Below are positions 23,946 through 36,920 of a stretch of 64,000 nucleotides of DNA, piece after piece. The stretch is from Chelydra serpentina. Lineage: Eukaryota; Chordata; Testudines; Chelydridae. The stretch's first letter is position 1. Each line of letters starts with the position of its first letter. The notes under the pieces are model-generated. The model was not told where the DNA came from. It saw nothing but the letters and a program-made list of their open reading frames with translations, and ran no database searches. The position numbers were made by a program, and so were the translations under genes. The stretch is from the NCBI GenBank assembly GCA_037349315.1, contig JBAIAC010000008.1, forward strand, positions 121,642,001 to 121,706,000, read 5' to 3'.

Positions 23946-24586
23946 CAGTGAAACCCCCCTACAGCGCGCCCCGCAATAACGCGAATTCGGCTATAACGCG
24001 ATCATAAGGTGGCTCCCGCAGCCCCAAGCGCGCGCGCACACACAAAAAAATAGCGTCCAGAGCGTGCTTCCTTGCCTGGAGCCGACCCTGGGTCCATCTC
24101 CTCCCCATCTCCCCCATTCCTTCCCCCCCATCCCTCTTCCCCCCCTGCCCCCCGCTTCCCCTTTTGGCGAGAAGAGAAGAGACCTGCTTGAAACTCAAGC
24201 TAGTCAGTTTCAAGCCGGTCAGTTTCAAGCCGGTCTCTTCTCTTCTCCCCAAAGTGGAGATGGTCTCTTCTCTTCTGGCCAAAGCGGAGAAGTTTGACCA
24301 GCTTGAAACTGACTAGCTTGAGTTTCAAGCCTGTCTCGTCTCTCTTCTCCCCAAAGCGGAGAAGTTTCGAACTGGTCAGTTTCAAACTGATCAAACTTCT
24401 CCACTTTGGGGAGAAGAGAAGAGACCCGCTTGAAACTGACCAGCTTGAAACTTCTCCACTTTGGCGAGAAGAGACGAGACCGGCTTGAAACGGTACATTT
24501 TCATAACCCCGCTATAACGTGACCCCGCATTTATCGCAATGGAATTTTTTGGACCACAATTATCGCGTTATAGCAGGGTTTCACTG
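23946..24586. mobile_element. TcMar-type non-autonomous element
   Basis: Termini CAGTGAAACCCCCCTACAGCG and the inverse ending GGGTTTCACTG are flanked by TA on both sides (23944-23945 and 24587-24588), the target duplication of Tc1/mariner elements. Sub-terminal 'ataacgcg' / 'cgcgttat' blocks are also inverted. From about 24165 to 24495 the interior is an array of direct and inverted copies of 'gaagagaagagacc', 'agtttcaagc' and 'ctccactttgg' units. No transposase frame. Confidence 0.8.
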
Positions 24587-24588
24587 TA

Positions 24589-27500
24589 CACAGAAAAGCA
24601 GTAGGAGAAAACAAGTTACTGAAGTTTACTGAATGTGAACTGAGTTGGGGGGGGGTCATGTAAAAGTGGTGGTAGTGGTGTGCAAGTGCAGCTGACATGA
24701 AGCAGGGCAGATCATTGGACCAACAGAGCATTTCTTCTCTCTGAACAGCATACTTCTCTATATGTCCAGTTTAAGGGGCGAATGGGTCTTGAATCGATTG
24801 TTCAGCTATTGGCACATACTATCCTGACTGGCCAGAAGAGGTGGTACAGCTATGTAAAAAAAGGCCACAGCCACATAATTTATCTGAATCCAGGAAACAT
24901 TCTTTCTAGAATGTCAGAGAAAGAAAAATGAATATATACTTATTTCTGCATGACGGCAAATCAAGCGAAAGGCAATAAGACAGCAAAAGATATTTAGAGT
25001 GGAGCCATCATAGGCATTTTTCATTTTTGCCAGTATAAATATCCTGATAATTTTACTGAAGTTTCCATACATCTTCCCCTTTACAATCTCCAGGGAACAA
25101 TGGAGGAAACATATTATGGACTTAGTAAAACAGTGTATACGAGAAGGGTTTAGGGCTGGTATTTTCCAGGTTACACAAAGGAGTTAAGACACCAAATTCC
25201 CATTGAAAAGTCAGATTTGGGAGCCTTACTCCTCCAGGTGACTTTTAAAGCACCAGCTATATTATATTGTATATACACATATGAGACACATACTATTCTT
25301 AGGCCACCAATTTAAAAAAAATACAAATTAGGAAAGAAGGTTAGCATGCTAAATTCCAAGTGAAGAACCATTTAGCTTATTTATAGAAAAATGTAAAAAG
25401 TTGATTTCAGGACATAATGCTACAATTTATAAAACTACCACCAAGCAATAAAATAATATAATTTTCAAAATAGTGTAGGTTACACATTACCCAAAATGCA
25501 TACACTCTTACCAGCCAATAACGATTCCTGTTCAACTTCTAATCCATGAAGCAACTGGATCAAGTGGACAGACACTTCAATCAGACCCAAATTCCTATGA
25601 TATAGTTAAAATAAAGAGGGAGTTTAATTTTAAACCTCCTGGGACTGTATGGAGTTACATCACAAAACATCACGGATTGATCCTAATCGCACTGAAGCCT
25701 CTCACCTGACTTCAGGGGATGCAGAATCAAGCACCACAAGCAAAGTCATATTGGGGAGGACATGGGTCTCTGACACTTCTAAACAAAATGTTAACTTTTC
25801 ATTTCAGACTGTTACCATAACCATACTTTCAGTTCTGAGCTAAAAGTTTGCAGTTTCATGTCCCTCACAAGGATTTGAGTTTTTATACCCACCCAATGCA
25901 TGCTGGGTAGATGTCAGTGCAGCAGGTGCATATTTGGGATGGAGTGGGGCTCAGTATTGTTCGAGATGCGGTCTTTCAGATCAGTCTGCTCTGTTAACCC
26001 CTGGAATCTCTCCAGGTGGATATTAGAGATTTTGTATTACTTTCCAAACACATTAAGGGATAACCCCAGTTCCATGGCTGACATTTCCTCATTCAATAAG
26101 TTCTAAGGCTATCACAGGCTGTGTGTGAACTGGTTTCAATGCACAATAGCTAGTTCATTTGTCTATAGTCACTGCACTAGCACTAAAACAATAGGGAGTA
26201 TTATTGCTATTTATTATTTGCATTACCTAGGATTACTATTTGTAGCACCTCAGATCTCCAATTATTATGGAGCAGGATACCATTGGGCTAGATGCAGTTC
26301 AAAGAAAAAGCACTGTATAAATGCACATTTTATCTTTAAAGAATTAATTGCTTGCACTATCATTATTTTTGTTGTAATTTACCTTTAAATATTGAATATA
26401 TACCATTAATGTTTTTGGATAGTCATATGCTACATTACATCTTTTCCCTTTCTATTCATATGTCCCAACCCAAAGATCTGTCTCATTGTTCAGGAATGAC
26501 CAGCCCACTGTGTCCTCAACTCCTCCCTTAAAAACAAACCTGGTTACACTACACACCATTGGGTAAAAGGAAAGCAATAAGAGCTCATCTGACTGCGCAC
26601 CCCTTCCCTTCTGAACCACCAGGGACAACTACCTTAGCAGTTCACCACTTGTACTCCTCAATGCTCTGAATAGTATCATAAAGCATTACCATTGGAACAG
26701 CTTACTTATGTGTCATATAAAACGACCCTTACTGAATCCAGATTCAGTCTTTTCCCTCTTTCCGCTCCAAAAATCCAAATTTGTTAGAATTTAGTTGGGC
26801 ATTTCTATAATTAAATGGAAATATTTTCATAATGTAAAACTTCAGCTAGTTTAAGGAGTTATGAAATATGCCATTAATACCCCAGTATATTATGCACTAC
26901 CAGTAACTATCAGGGTTTTAAAATACCAGACAAAAATGGCTCAAATCAAATTAAGAACCGAGGGGTTAATTCATAAGGAAATATTCAAAACCATGGAATA
27001 AGGGCAAGGAAAATTCCAGGTGGTCATGGATCCTAACCCTAGTTCAGAGGGAGGAATGGAAGACGACCAGCTCAGAGCTTGCCAGAAAAGACAATTAGAG
27101 TCAAAGTATTCAAACAGTTCCATAATCAAAACTTATCCTGGAGGCAGAGAACTTGTGTCAATAATCTCTTCATCTCCCATGGAGCACACCACCCTCTCCA
27201 GTGAGCAGTGCAAACAGGAATATTTAAGAATCTGTAAATTTAGCTCCAAGCTGAATATTTTTTTTAAAATGTTGTCATTTCTGTAGATGTTTTCGGTGAC
27301 AACTTGGGCCCCTTTTAACTAAGCTTTAAAGCAAAGAGGAGTCCACATGTATGAAACATGAGTTTCTTTGCAGTGAGCCAAGTGAACAAAATGACTTAGG
27401 AAGAATGAAGGGACAGCCTCCAGATACTTTCATCCAAGGCTCTTATCTGTTTCAAGCCCTTAGTATTCCTTCCTGAAAGTCCTCAGTTAAGTATTAGTTT

Positions 27501-28031
27501 GATTTTAAATAGCATCAAAAAGGTTTAAATTTCTAAACCCTGCATATTGCAAACTTAACACCAAATTCAGCTGATCATTTTCCCTCCATCCACACAGAGT
27601 TCCTGAACATTTAAGGGACATTTAATCCTGAACAAACTGTGCCTTTGCGGCAATTAAAAAAATCACTATGGGCCAGATTGTAGCCCATCCCAAGTGTCTC
27701 CCAGGGTATTTAAGGAGCAGAAGGCTACCCACACTGCCCGTGTACATGGGGCTTGTGGCAAAGCCAAAATAGACCACTATGAATAATCCCCACTATGCAA
27801 AAGGTGCCTTTACACATGTAGCCAAGCTACAGCAAGTTTGGCCATTAGAATTCAGTTTCTTGACAAAATGCAGCAACTTGCATTAATTGGCTGCTGAGGC
27901 TATCATCAGTCTGGCACAGAGATGCAACCAATGGAGGCAACATCTTTCTTCTTACTCACTGAATAACAGATTAAATATTTAGCTCCTACACAGAAACGAA
28001 ACAAATTCATAGCTATTCAGTGGTCCTCTTA
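24589..28031. other. Non-coding DNA; one old dispersed repeat
   Basis: No gene recognised. Around 26195-26300 ('tttgtagcacctcag...attgggctag') is a decayed copy of the dispersed repeat described at 36921. Frames at 25649-25843, 26125-26388 and 27020-27286 have no domain. Confidence 0.5.
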
Positions 28032-28327
28032 GGGCTGGTCTACACTAACCCCCCAATTCGAACTAAGATACGCAACTTCAGCTACGTGAATAACGTAGCT
28101 GAAGTCGAAGTATCTTAGTTCGAATGAAAAGGTACTTACCGGGGGTCCACACGCGGTGCGCAGGCTCCCCCGTCGACTCCGCCTACTCCGTTCGCGGAGT
28201 AGGATTACAAGCGTCGACGGGGGAGCACTTCCTGGTTCGATTTATCGCGTCTAGACAAGACGCGATAAATTGAACCCGGAAGATCGATTGGACTCCTTCG
28301 ATGCGACGGGTAGGTATAGACGTACCC
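28032..28327 (+). mobile_element. MITE with two internal hairpins, copy 4
   Basis: Starts GGGCTGGTCTACACTAAC and ends GTATAGACGTACCC; flanks are TTA and TAA. Both hairpins are well kept: CTTCAGCTACGT...ACGTAGCTGAAG near 28076-28104 and GATTTATCGCGTCT...AGACGCGATAAAT near 28239-28270. Its 296 bp nearly equals copies 2 and 5. Confidence 0.85.
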
Positions 28328-28330
28328 TAA

Positions 28331-28896
28331 GGTGTACACATCGTAGGAGCCACCATCAGCCCTGGCAGCATTTTGAGTAGAACTGAACAAATAATGGATT
28401 TTTTGGTTCAAGGGAGGAAGAGCCAACAAAAAAATATCCAGTTCAATTTGAACCAAACCCATTTTTTAATTTTTGTTGTCAAATCAAGGACTCGACAAAA
28501 ATTCATTTAAAATCGACCAAATTTTTTCAGATTTGACTTGAAATGATTGAGTTTTTCGGTGTTTTTCACTCTTTTTTTGTGAAGGATGAAAAAGAGGTAG
28601 TTTTTCTCAATCTAGGTTGAGGTATGCTGACAAGAAGAAACTTGCACGGTCATTGCTATTCTTGTTCTAGGGATACAGGGAATACTTCATTTCCAAGTGC
28701 TGCTAACTGACATCTTCAACCTATATTGAAATTCACTGTAAAAACATTTTTTTAAACACAACTTTGAGTTTGGACTCCTAAATTGCACTTCTATAACTCT
28801 CAGTAAATTTATAGAAAATATATACTACCACTTTCCTCCCCTTTTTTTGCTTTTAAAATATGCCATCACACAACTATGTGCGTCTTATGTATATTT
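28331..28896. other. Non-coding DNA
   Basis: AT-rich with T-runs and repeated 'ttttttg' motifs. No gene or element boundary recognised. Confidence 0.5.
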
Positions 28897-30062
28897 TACT
28901 CCTGGGGGAATACTGCACCAAAAAAAAAAAAATTCTGCACCAAAAAAATTAAAATTCTACATACAATATTTTAAAATTCTGCAAAATTCTGCATATTTTG
29001 TTAAAATAACACATCATACCAGTTTCAATTATTTTGATAATTTATTTCAAAATACCTGACAGCAAGTATGTCTGTAACAATACAGAAAACAAAAAAGATT
29101 CAGGAAATGTTTTTAGATAATCAGATTTCTTAATAGGCATATTAATACAGAACTCATTAATTAAATTAAATAATTCATTTAAACTACAATACAGAACCGT
29201 ATTTCCCACACCCCTCAGAAGCAATGCAAAGGCTTGGGACAGTCAGGGGTAACAGAGGAGCTGAGGGAGAGGGAAGTAATTGCTAGAAAGGAGCCTGGGT
29301 GTGAACTCGGAGGGCTGTTGGGTAGGGGTGGGAAAAGTATGGAACAGGTTGGGGGGCGGGGGGGAGGAGCAGGGAGGGATTTTGAGGGAGCTTCCCCCAT
29401 GCAGAACCTACCTGACCCCTAGCCTCTCCCATTCAGTCAGGCACATCTGCCCCATCCCCATGTGTCCCTGAACACCCTGTCCATTTGCCCCTCCATCCCA
29501 AGACAACCACTCCCTCCCACCCCCATATGTCCCTGCACCCTTCCCCCTGTCCCCATGTGACCCTACACCCCCTCAGCCAGCCTCCACCCCCCATCCCCCT
29601 GTGTCCATGCACTCCCTCCCTTCTGTCCCCATGTGTCTCTGGGCCCCCATTCAGTCATCCCCCCTTACCCCATGTAGCCCTGCACCCCCTCCCCGTGTTC
29701 ATGTGTCCTTATACCCCCTCAGCCAGCCCCCTCCCTCCTTTGGCTCTGCACCTCCAATCCCATTCAGCCCCCACCCCAGTCTGTCCTCCGCCACTAGCCC
29801 TTAAGAGCCAGTCTGTGACCCTCCAGCAGCCCCACGCTGGCCCGACAGGCACTGTGAAGAAATCACTGCAGGCTCTCTCTCCTAGCTGGGGCTAGCCAGG
29901 AGCAGCTGCTCTGTTCTAGCACCACAGTGCCCTCTGGTGGGCAAAAGGCAGAACTGCAGCAACTTTCCAGCAGAAGCTATTTTCTGCAAATATATTTTTA
30001 TATATACACACACAGCAGATGAATTCTGCACACGCGCAGTGGTGCACAATGCCCCCGGAGTA
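28897..30062. mobile_element. Large non-autonomous DNA element with CTCCTGGGGG ends
   Basis: The left end TACTCCTGGGGGAATACTGCAC and the right end GTGCACAATGCCCCCGGAGTA are inverted, imperfect copies; 'ttctgca' recurs beside both. A poly-A/AT block follows the left end. About 29450-29810 is C-rich with irregular repeats of 'ccccatgtgtccctg', producing long Pro-rich open frames that are not genes. The target duplication is unclear (AT-rich flanks 'atattt'). Confidence 0.65.
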
Positions 30063-31555
30063 ATATTTCATCTTTGCAGCTATATTCATTTATTCAGGCC
30101 TCTAGCAAATAGACTGTAATTATGGAAATTGGGTGTTAGATAGTATGTTCTTTATAAAACTTATAAATCTTCATTTTTAAACACACAATTGTTTTCTTTA
30201 ACTACTTAAAATAAATATCTAAGAAGATTTAACTCTAAGAATCTGGAAAATATTTACAAACATGACTGCAATAATTTCAGAATTTTTAATGTTTCAGAAT
30301 ATTAGATGCATTTGTACTTAATTGTTGTGATGGAAAATAAAGCAACCCTTTAAACATTTTGTTGAGTGAAAAGAAGACTAGTAGTTTGAGAATGTCTGAA
30401 TAGTTTGCTGTCACAGGATGCAACCACAAGATATTATACAACCCTCATTTTGGATTCTAAGTAAACACTAAAGCCTGAAACATTTAAAATGAAGAAGCAG
30501 CAATATAAAACATATTTAAACAATTATTTATTGATATTACCAGAAAATTCCATTCACAGCCTTTCACTTATGCAAGTCTTTAAAAAAAAAAAATTAACTG
30601 ACGCAACATCCTCATCTGAACACTATCACAGTATTTATGGAGTTCTGTTATTTAACTTCATTAAGTCTGCCCCAATATACGATATAAATTCCTATTTCTA
30701 TCTCTCATAGAATACTATATCTCAGCAATTCAGTAAATCAGGTTTGAAAAGTCCCAGAAAGAGTAATTTTTGAGATTTTGGACACCAGTTTCACATAATC
30801 CAGCAATTTTGATATGGCTCTTTTCTGGCTAGCTCTTATGGTTTAACTAGCTGAGACGTACTGTAAGAGCAAAGTATTACTGGCTCTTTAACATTTCTTT
30901 TTCCTCTGTTTTTTGCAAATCCAAAGTGGATGACTGACAATCTAAGAAATTAAAACTAAATTCTGCTTAAAATACACCCATGCAACCTGAAATAAATGGA
31001 GACGAGACTACATAATTGAGGGCAGAATCCAGCTCTTCACATCCATTAGTATTGGACTAACAGTCCACATTTGTGGAAGTGTACAATTTACTCCAGATAG
31101 TATAAGCATGTATTGAATGTATTTTGTCACATGCAAGATGTAAACCTATATGTATTAAAAAACATTAAACCCATCCTTCATTTCAAAAGTCAGCTAAGTT
31201 TGCTGACTTCTAAGAATATATTCCCTATCATATCATTTACAAAACCCATCCACTTAGAAGCTAAAACATGAATAGTTAACAGCATCATAAATGTTATACT
31301 GATGACAAAAATCAACTTCCATTATTCAGAGGACAAAGAAATGCATATTTTCATCACAATCCAGCAATTTTTAAATTTTTATAATTTTTTTAAATCTAAA
31401 TATTTTCTTAAAGAATTCTGTTAAGTGGAAAATATCAGTTAATATACTTATAAGTCAAACAAGAACACAGCAGGGTAAAATAAAAGATTATATAAACACC
31501 AAAACAATGTAAACCCTCTAAAATTTATATATGCTAATAAGGATCATAACTATAC
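30063..31555 (-). other. Start of ATXN10 intron 2, no exon 3 found
   Basis: Downstream of the exon 2 donor on the minus strand. AT-rich, no recognisable repeat boundary and no frame with ataxin-10 similarity. The 30489-30710 plus frame has no domain. Confidence 0.5.
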
Positions 31556-31747
31556 CTCATAATATCTTGATTCCTGGCACACCGAACACAGGCATTCCGT
31601 AGACATCTGAAACATTCTGCTATAAGCAGCAGACATGTGTCTAGAGTTACCAGTTCCATGGAACCCTTGCAGGCCAATTCCATTTCACATGAGGCTTTAG
31701 TCAAGATTTTCAGGAGACTCTGGAACATACTTTCTTCTGCCATTTCT
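31556..31747 (-). CDS. ATXN10: ATXN10 exon 2 (ataxin-10)
   Basis: The acceptor is TTTATTTCAG just before 31747 and the donor is ATGAG/GTATAG, with the intron starting at 31555. The exon supplies the last base of Arg46, residues 47-109, and two bases of the next codon, probably Arg again. The translation EMAEESMFQSLLKIL...ELACKG...LLLIAECFRCLRNACVRCARNQD aligns with vertebrate ataxin-10 FQRVLDILKKSS...ELAC...LQLITECFRCLRNACIECSVNQN. The phase joins exon 1 exactly, which is strong support. Ataxin-10 is a cytoplasmic armadillo-repeat-like protein linked to neurite outgrowth and cytokinesis; an intronic ATTCT expansion in the human gene causes SCA10. That intron is not in this window. An ATG at 31743 could be mistaken for a start, but the splice phase shows it is internal. 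Confidence 0.92.
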
Positions 31748-32392
31748 CTGAAATAAAGTATAACTGCCGTAAGTAAAGGAGGATTATAAATGGAGTGAGG
31801 AAATACTGGTTAAACAAGAAAATCTCTCATGAAGCTTATTATTCAAGTCATGTTCATTTAAAATTTAACACCGAAGAGTTGACATAATACTGTAATATAT
31901 TTCTGCAATAAGAAAACCTAACCGTTCTGACACACCAAATCTTTGAGTAGAGGGGACTCACTATTAAGTGTTAGAAAAATCCAAAATCCATACTAATTTT
32001 TTAAGTTATATAAAGTGAACTCTCTCTTCCTGTAAAACCTTGCCCTCCCCAAAATCAAGGGCCTTATTTTAAAATATGCCAAGCACATACTTAGAGTTAA
32101 AATAATTCTGCATTCCAGTTCATCATGAGGACTAAAAAAAACCCACAACCTTGTGCATCATGAAAAATATAAATTTTAGTCAGCGCAGTGCAGAAGCCTT
32201 CATAAGTCTTAAGTGACACACACACCTCACCATCCTTTCAACATAGCAAACAGCAGTCATTACTGAGTACAGGTCATATACTGCCTTAGTTTTCATGGAA
32301 CTAAGTAACAACTCATAGACCAAAAGCAGTCTAAGTCATCCTAACCACATACACTATTACTAGATACATAAAAGATGCATAAGATCATTTAG

Positions 32393-32930
32393 GAACATAG
32401 GAATTAGGAAACAGCATATTGACTCAGACCAACTGTGTCCAGCACCAGATGTTTTAGAGCAGTGGCTTTCAACCTTTTTTCATTTGCGCACCCCTAAAAA
32501 AATTTCAAATGGAGGTGCAGACCTCTTTGGAAGTCTTAGCCATAGCCTGCAGACCTCCAGGGGTCTGCTGACAACAGGTTGAAAACCACTGCTTTCGAGG
32601 AAGTAACAAGAAACTACATAATAAAATAACCTGCCCAGAGAGAAGTTTCTCTAGTCCCAGAGAGTTAGTGGAAAGTTTATATCCTGAAACGAAGATCTAG
32701 ATCCCTGGTAATCCATTAAATGTTTAAACATGTTTAAATCTTACTAAGCCATTGGTGCACATACCCTGTAACAGCGAGTTCCACCAGTTATTATCCTTTT
32801 TTGTAAATACTCACTTTCTTTTACCGGTTTTAATTTATTGCCTTTCAATGTCAATGGATGATCCCTTGCCCCGATATCTTCTGTGGTAACTTTAAGTGTG
32901 CATTCCCAGGTTTCCTCCTCCCAAATGTGA
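32393..32930 (-). mobile_element. CR1-type LINE 3' fragment, antisense
   Basis: Starts 'aggaacataggaatta...actcagacca', the inverted 3' end of a common turtle CR1 group, then resumes after the nested hAT with 'gcgagttccaccagttatta' and 'ttttaatttattgcctttcaatgtca' type 3' coding and UTR sequence. It is decayed and lies within ATXN10 intron 1. Confidence 0.7.
32460..32591. mobile_element. 132-bp hAT MITE nested in CR1
   Basis: CAGTGGCTTTCAACC at the left and GGTTGAAAACCACTG at the right are inverted ends. The flanking 8-mers ttttagag and ctttcgag agree at 6 of 8 positions, a decayed hAT duplication. It interrupts the antisense CR1 tail, so it came later. The fragment at 13516 is a relative. 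Confidence 0.8.
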
Positions 32931-33577
32931 ATTCAAGGATTTGAACTCTCACATTCAGGAAGGGCACAAGGAAAACAGTGCACCAGTGTGTAGTTGCAAC
33001 CTTAACTCCATGTTTTCAAAAGCTTTCCATTAACTCCAATGGGCTTTGGATCAGGCCCTATACTGATGAAACCAAGTTCTATAAGGAGCTAATTCTGTAC
33101 TGTCACGTGAAGAGCAAAGGGAAAGCATAATCTCAACAAGTCTAATGGTTAAGACACTGGAATAGCGCTTAGGGATCTGGGCTCAATTCCCAACCTCTTC
33201 CACAGACCTCCTATGTGAGTGAATGCAATTCACAATCTCTCTACCTTAATTCCTCAACTCTGAAATGGGCATATTTTTTCTCCTCACCTTTTGTCTTTAG
33301 TTTGTAAACTCTCCAAGGCAAGATCTGTTGTACTCTGTGCATGTGCAATGCACAGCACAATGTGGCTCCTATCTCAGTTGGGGCCTCTATGCATTACTGT
33401 AATGTTTATTATGGAGCAAGGGACTTCACACGATGAAGAGAAAGATGGAAGGAAGAGGCAGCTAGTTCAATATTGACTACACTAACCCGCACTCCTGGGA
33501 ATGCTAGCTTACCAAGTAACTGCTAGAACAAGAGAAAAACTATGCAACTCTTGAGAATATCTTGCCATGATGTGAGG

Positions 33578-33877
33578 CAGGCCTGCACAACTCGTAAAGC
33601 GGCGAGGGCCATATTACTCCAAAGAAAACAGCTGAGGGCCGAAACCCCCCAGCGACAGAAACAAACCCTCCTTCCCCAGCGCTGGGGTGCGGAAACCTGT
33701 AGAAGGGGAAAGAAAAAGCGCGCATAGGGTGACCAGATCACAGCAGTAAAATAGGACCCGCCTCCTCCCCGCTCTGCCCCACCATCACACCCCTCTTCAC
33801 CCGCCCCCCAGGGGTCACTATATTACTGCAAATAACAGTCAAACAATGGCCCCCGGGCCGCATGTTGTGCAGGCCTG
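33578..33877. mobile_element. hAT-like element with CAGGCCTG ends
   Basis: Left end CAGGCCTGCACAACTCG, right end inverse with TTGTGCAGGCCTG. The flanking 8-mers atgtgagg (33570-33577) and atgtgaga (33878-33885) agree at 7 of 8. Near 33725 it contains 'agggtgaccagatcacag', the terminus of the family at 14572, so a second element may be nested or fused. The several open frames over it are chance. Confidence 0.82.
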
Positions 33878-34727
33878 ATGTGAGATCTAAAAAAAAGTTA
33901 GAACTGTAGTTATATGAGTGGAGGTTTCCTCCTATGTACAAGCCATTCCATGCTCACAGAGTTAAAGCAGATGAAGAGAATTGATGCTAAAACGTTATGC
34001 TGGAGCTTACACGCACATTTCTCACAAAAGCAGCAAGCATAAATCTCCAGGTCCTCTGTCACACACAGATGTGTGAAAAGCTTCCAGAATATAGCTGTTG
34101 GCATATTTATTTTTTCAAAATTTATGTTTAGAAAGGGGATGAATGTGACAGATTAAAGCCAGTCAGTAAATTCATATTTGATTCACCAGATGAATTCTGG
34201 TGAAACTCTTCTACACAAGAAAGTGCAGCATGGTGTCGCTTTAAGAACAGAGAGTTTAACTCAATCCAACACCGCCAGCCAGATGCAGCTGACATGGAAA
34301 ACCAGGATCCAGCCACTTTGACCCTTAGATGGATTTAAGGTGCACACGAGATCAAAGGAGCATTTAAGTGCTATGTCTTGAGAGAGGCAGTAGTGAAATA
34401 CCTTCCAAGCCAAATACTGGGCCAAAAGGAGATAAAAATGGGGAAGAAATGTTAATCAACACAGGCAACAATAATCATGGTACATAAAGAGATGATTACG
34501 TTTCATTAATGTAATGCTTGATCAGGAAGAAATCCTGATGTCACCATCAAATATGCAGCCATACAAAATAATGAATTCTGTCATACTTACACCAAAAACG
34601 GTCATGTCCCCATAAACCAAATCATGAATAAAAAAGTCACTCAATCACTGTTAAGAAATTAAAGTACAGATTGTATGTAAAATAAAATATTTTATTTTGC
34701 AGTACAGTCAGTGCTCTACATCTAGAT

Positions 34728-35171
34728 CAGGGGTGGCCAACCTGTAGCTCCGGAGCCACATGCGGCTCTTCAGAGGTTAATATGCGGCTCCTTGTATAGG
34801 CACTGACTCCGGGGCTGGAGCTACAGGTGCCAACTTCCCAATGTGCCGGGGGATGCTCACTGCTCAACCCCTGACTCTGCCACAGGCGCTGTCCCCACTC
34901 CACCCCTTCCCACCCCCTCCCCTGAGCCTGCCATGCCCTCACTCCTCCCCCGAGCCTGCCGTGCTCTCGCTCCTCCCCCCGTCCGAGCCTCCTGCATGCC
35001 ACGAAACAGGTGATTGGGAGGTGTGGAGAGGGAGGGCGGGGGAGGCGCTGGTGGGTGGGAGGCTCTGGGAGTGGCGGGGGGAGATAATGGGGGAGCTGCT
35101 GACACATTACTGTGGCTCTTTGGCAATGTACATTGGTAAATTCTGGCTCCGGCTCAGGTTGGCCACCCCTG
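34728..35171. mobile_element. hAT (Buster-like) non-autonomous element, copy 2
   Basis: Same family as 17432: termini CAGGGGTGGCCAACCTG and the inverse CAGGTTGGCCACCCCTG. The exact 8-bp duplication ATCTAGAT (34720-34727 and 35172-35179) again has a central TA. Interior GC-rich, no transposase; the long open frames on both strands (34727-35185) are chance frames. Confidence 0.92.
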
Positions 35172-36920
35172 ATCTAGATGAATAACCTGTCCATAATCAC
35201 TTTCTATTGCAATCTTATATTTTGGTTGCCAGTTATTTTTGTTAATTGAGTTTCCAGATGTAACAACTAACAAAGAAGTAATTAAGGGATATAAAACTGC
35301 AAAATTTGCTCCTCAGTCATGAGAAAGAATAGGAAGGAAAGTGTTTCACTTGATGCATAAGAAGTTTTGTTTGGCTTTAAAATATTAAAAAAACATGTAC
35401 AGTATTTGACTAAGGCCTCCCACTGACAAGGAAACGTGTTGCAACTACTGCCATTTACACACACAAAAAGCCAGGAGATTGCGCGATTTGGAGACGGACG
35501 TTCCACACAATCTATAAATAAATACATCCACACATATATAGGAACGTTTTTCCAAACACTGAAGAGACAGTGTCTGGTAAAGGAGCACCCAACTATATTC
35601 AGTCCCACACATGGCAGAGTCACGTTTGCTCTATTGAGTCAAGATGCCATACAGAGCCATTAATAGTGAAAGTGTTTAAGAGCAATACACCAATTAAGTT
35701 ACTCAAAACATAAAAAACTTTCAGAGCCTGTTAGCAATTCCCTTTATTTTTACCTATGCCATGAGTTGGAATACCACATGAAACTGTTTGGTAAATTTTC
35801 CTGACTTAACTTCAAAATATAGAAATCAGAAGCTAATGTGAGCCACCCCTTTCTAGTACACAATGGCCAATTATTTTAAATTGGTAAAAGACAAGCAAAA
35901 ACTCTAAGTACAGTTTTTTGTTTGGGGTTTTGTTTTTTTTAAGTGTGCTCTAGCTGGTTGTATTGTAAAAAAGAGTTACAAAAGGCTTTTCTATACAACT
36001 ATAAAGGCTTATTCTGCTTTGCGAACTGCAGCTATACAGCATAGGAATTGTTCAGAAAGCCATTTTAACTGTTCACTGGATCATGAAATTCAAGCTAATG
36101 TGACAGCCTATATTATAAACAGAAATAAGAAGTTTTGATTAAAAAGGATAATCTAAAAAGTAAGAAATTTGTTCAGAAAAAGGTAGCACATCATGATTTT
36201 TTATAATGTATTCTAGTAAAATATGAAGGTCTGATTACTCTGCCAGTTTCCAACAAACTATTTTAAATGCCAATATTTATAGGTTTTTCTATGTTGCGCC
36301 TCACTGTAGAATCTGAGCACCTGACACACATTCATGGATTTATCTTCCCACTATTAACAAAATAGGGAAGTTTATTCCATGTCTGTGGCAGTGAAGCACA
36401 AAGACATAAATTAGTTTTATGGGTGCTTGCCAGTTCCAGAAAAAAAAATACCATAAACAATGTGCCCAAGGTCACACAACAAGTCTGCAACAGATCCTGG
36501 AACAGAACCCAGATGTGGTTCCCAGTATAGGGCTTTACAATAATACCATCATTCCTCTCAAAGCAGTGCTCTTTCCACAGATTAAAAAGTACTTATGTGA
36601 AAATATTGCTAAACAAAGATACAAGCAACCATGTGCATAATCGTTTTAAACAGAATGGGATGGTTGGGCAGGCTTACGCCAATTGTAAGAAGCCTGTTAA
36701 GAATAGTTTCTGCTACTACACTTGTCCTTAAACGCCCCACAGCCAACGTTTGTGGGTTTACAATATTTTTTTTCAGTGTGTGGGGTAAACTAACGTTTTT
36801 CCTCTTTCCTGTTGCCATGTGAAAGGCCCACAAACATACAGGTAAAACAGTGACATTGACTATACTCAAAATGCTGTGGAATGTACAAGTAAATTTGAAG
36901 AAAAATATTTTCCTGTAATC

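Noticed and set aside
31534..31743. Independent 69-codon gene starting at the ATG at 31743
   Set aside because: The splice acceptor before 31747 and the exact phase with exon 1 show that this ATG is an internal Met of ATXN10 exon 2.
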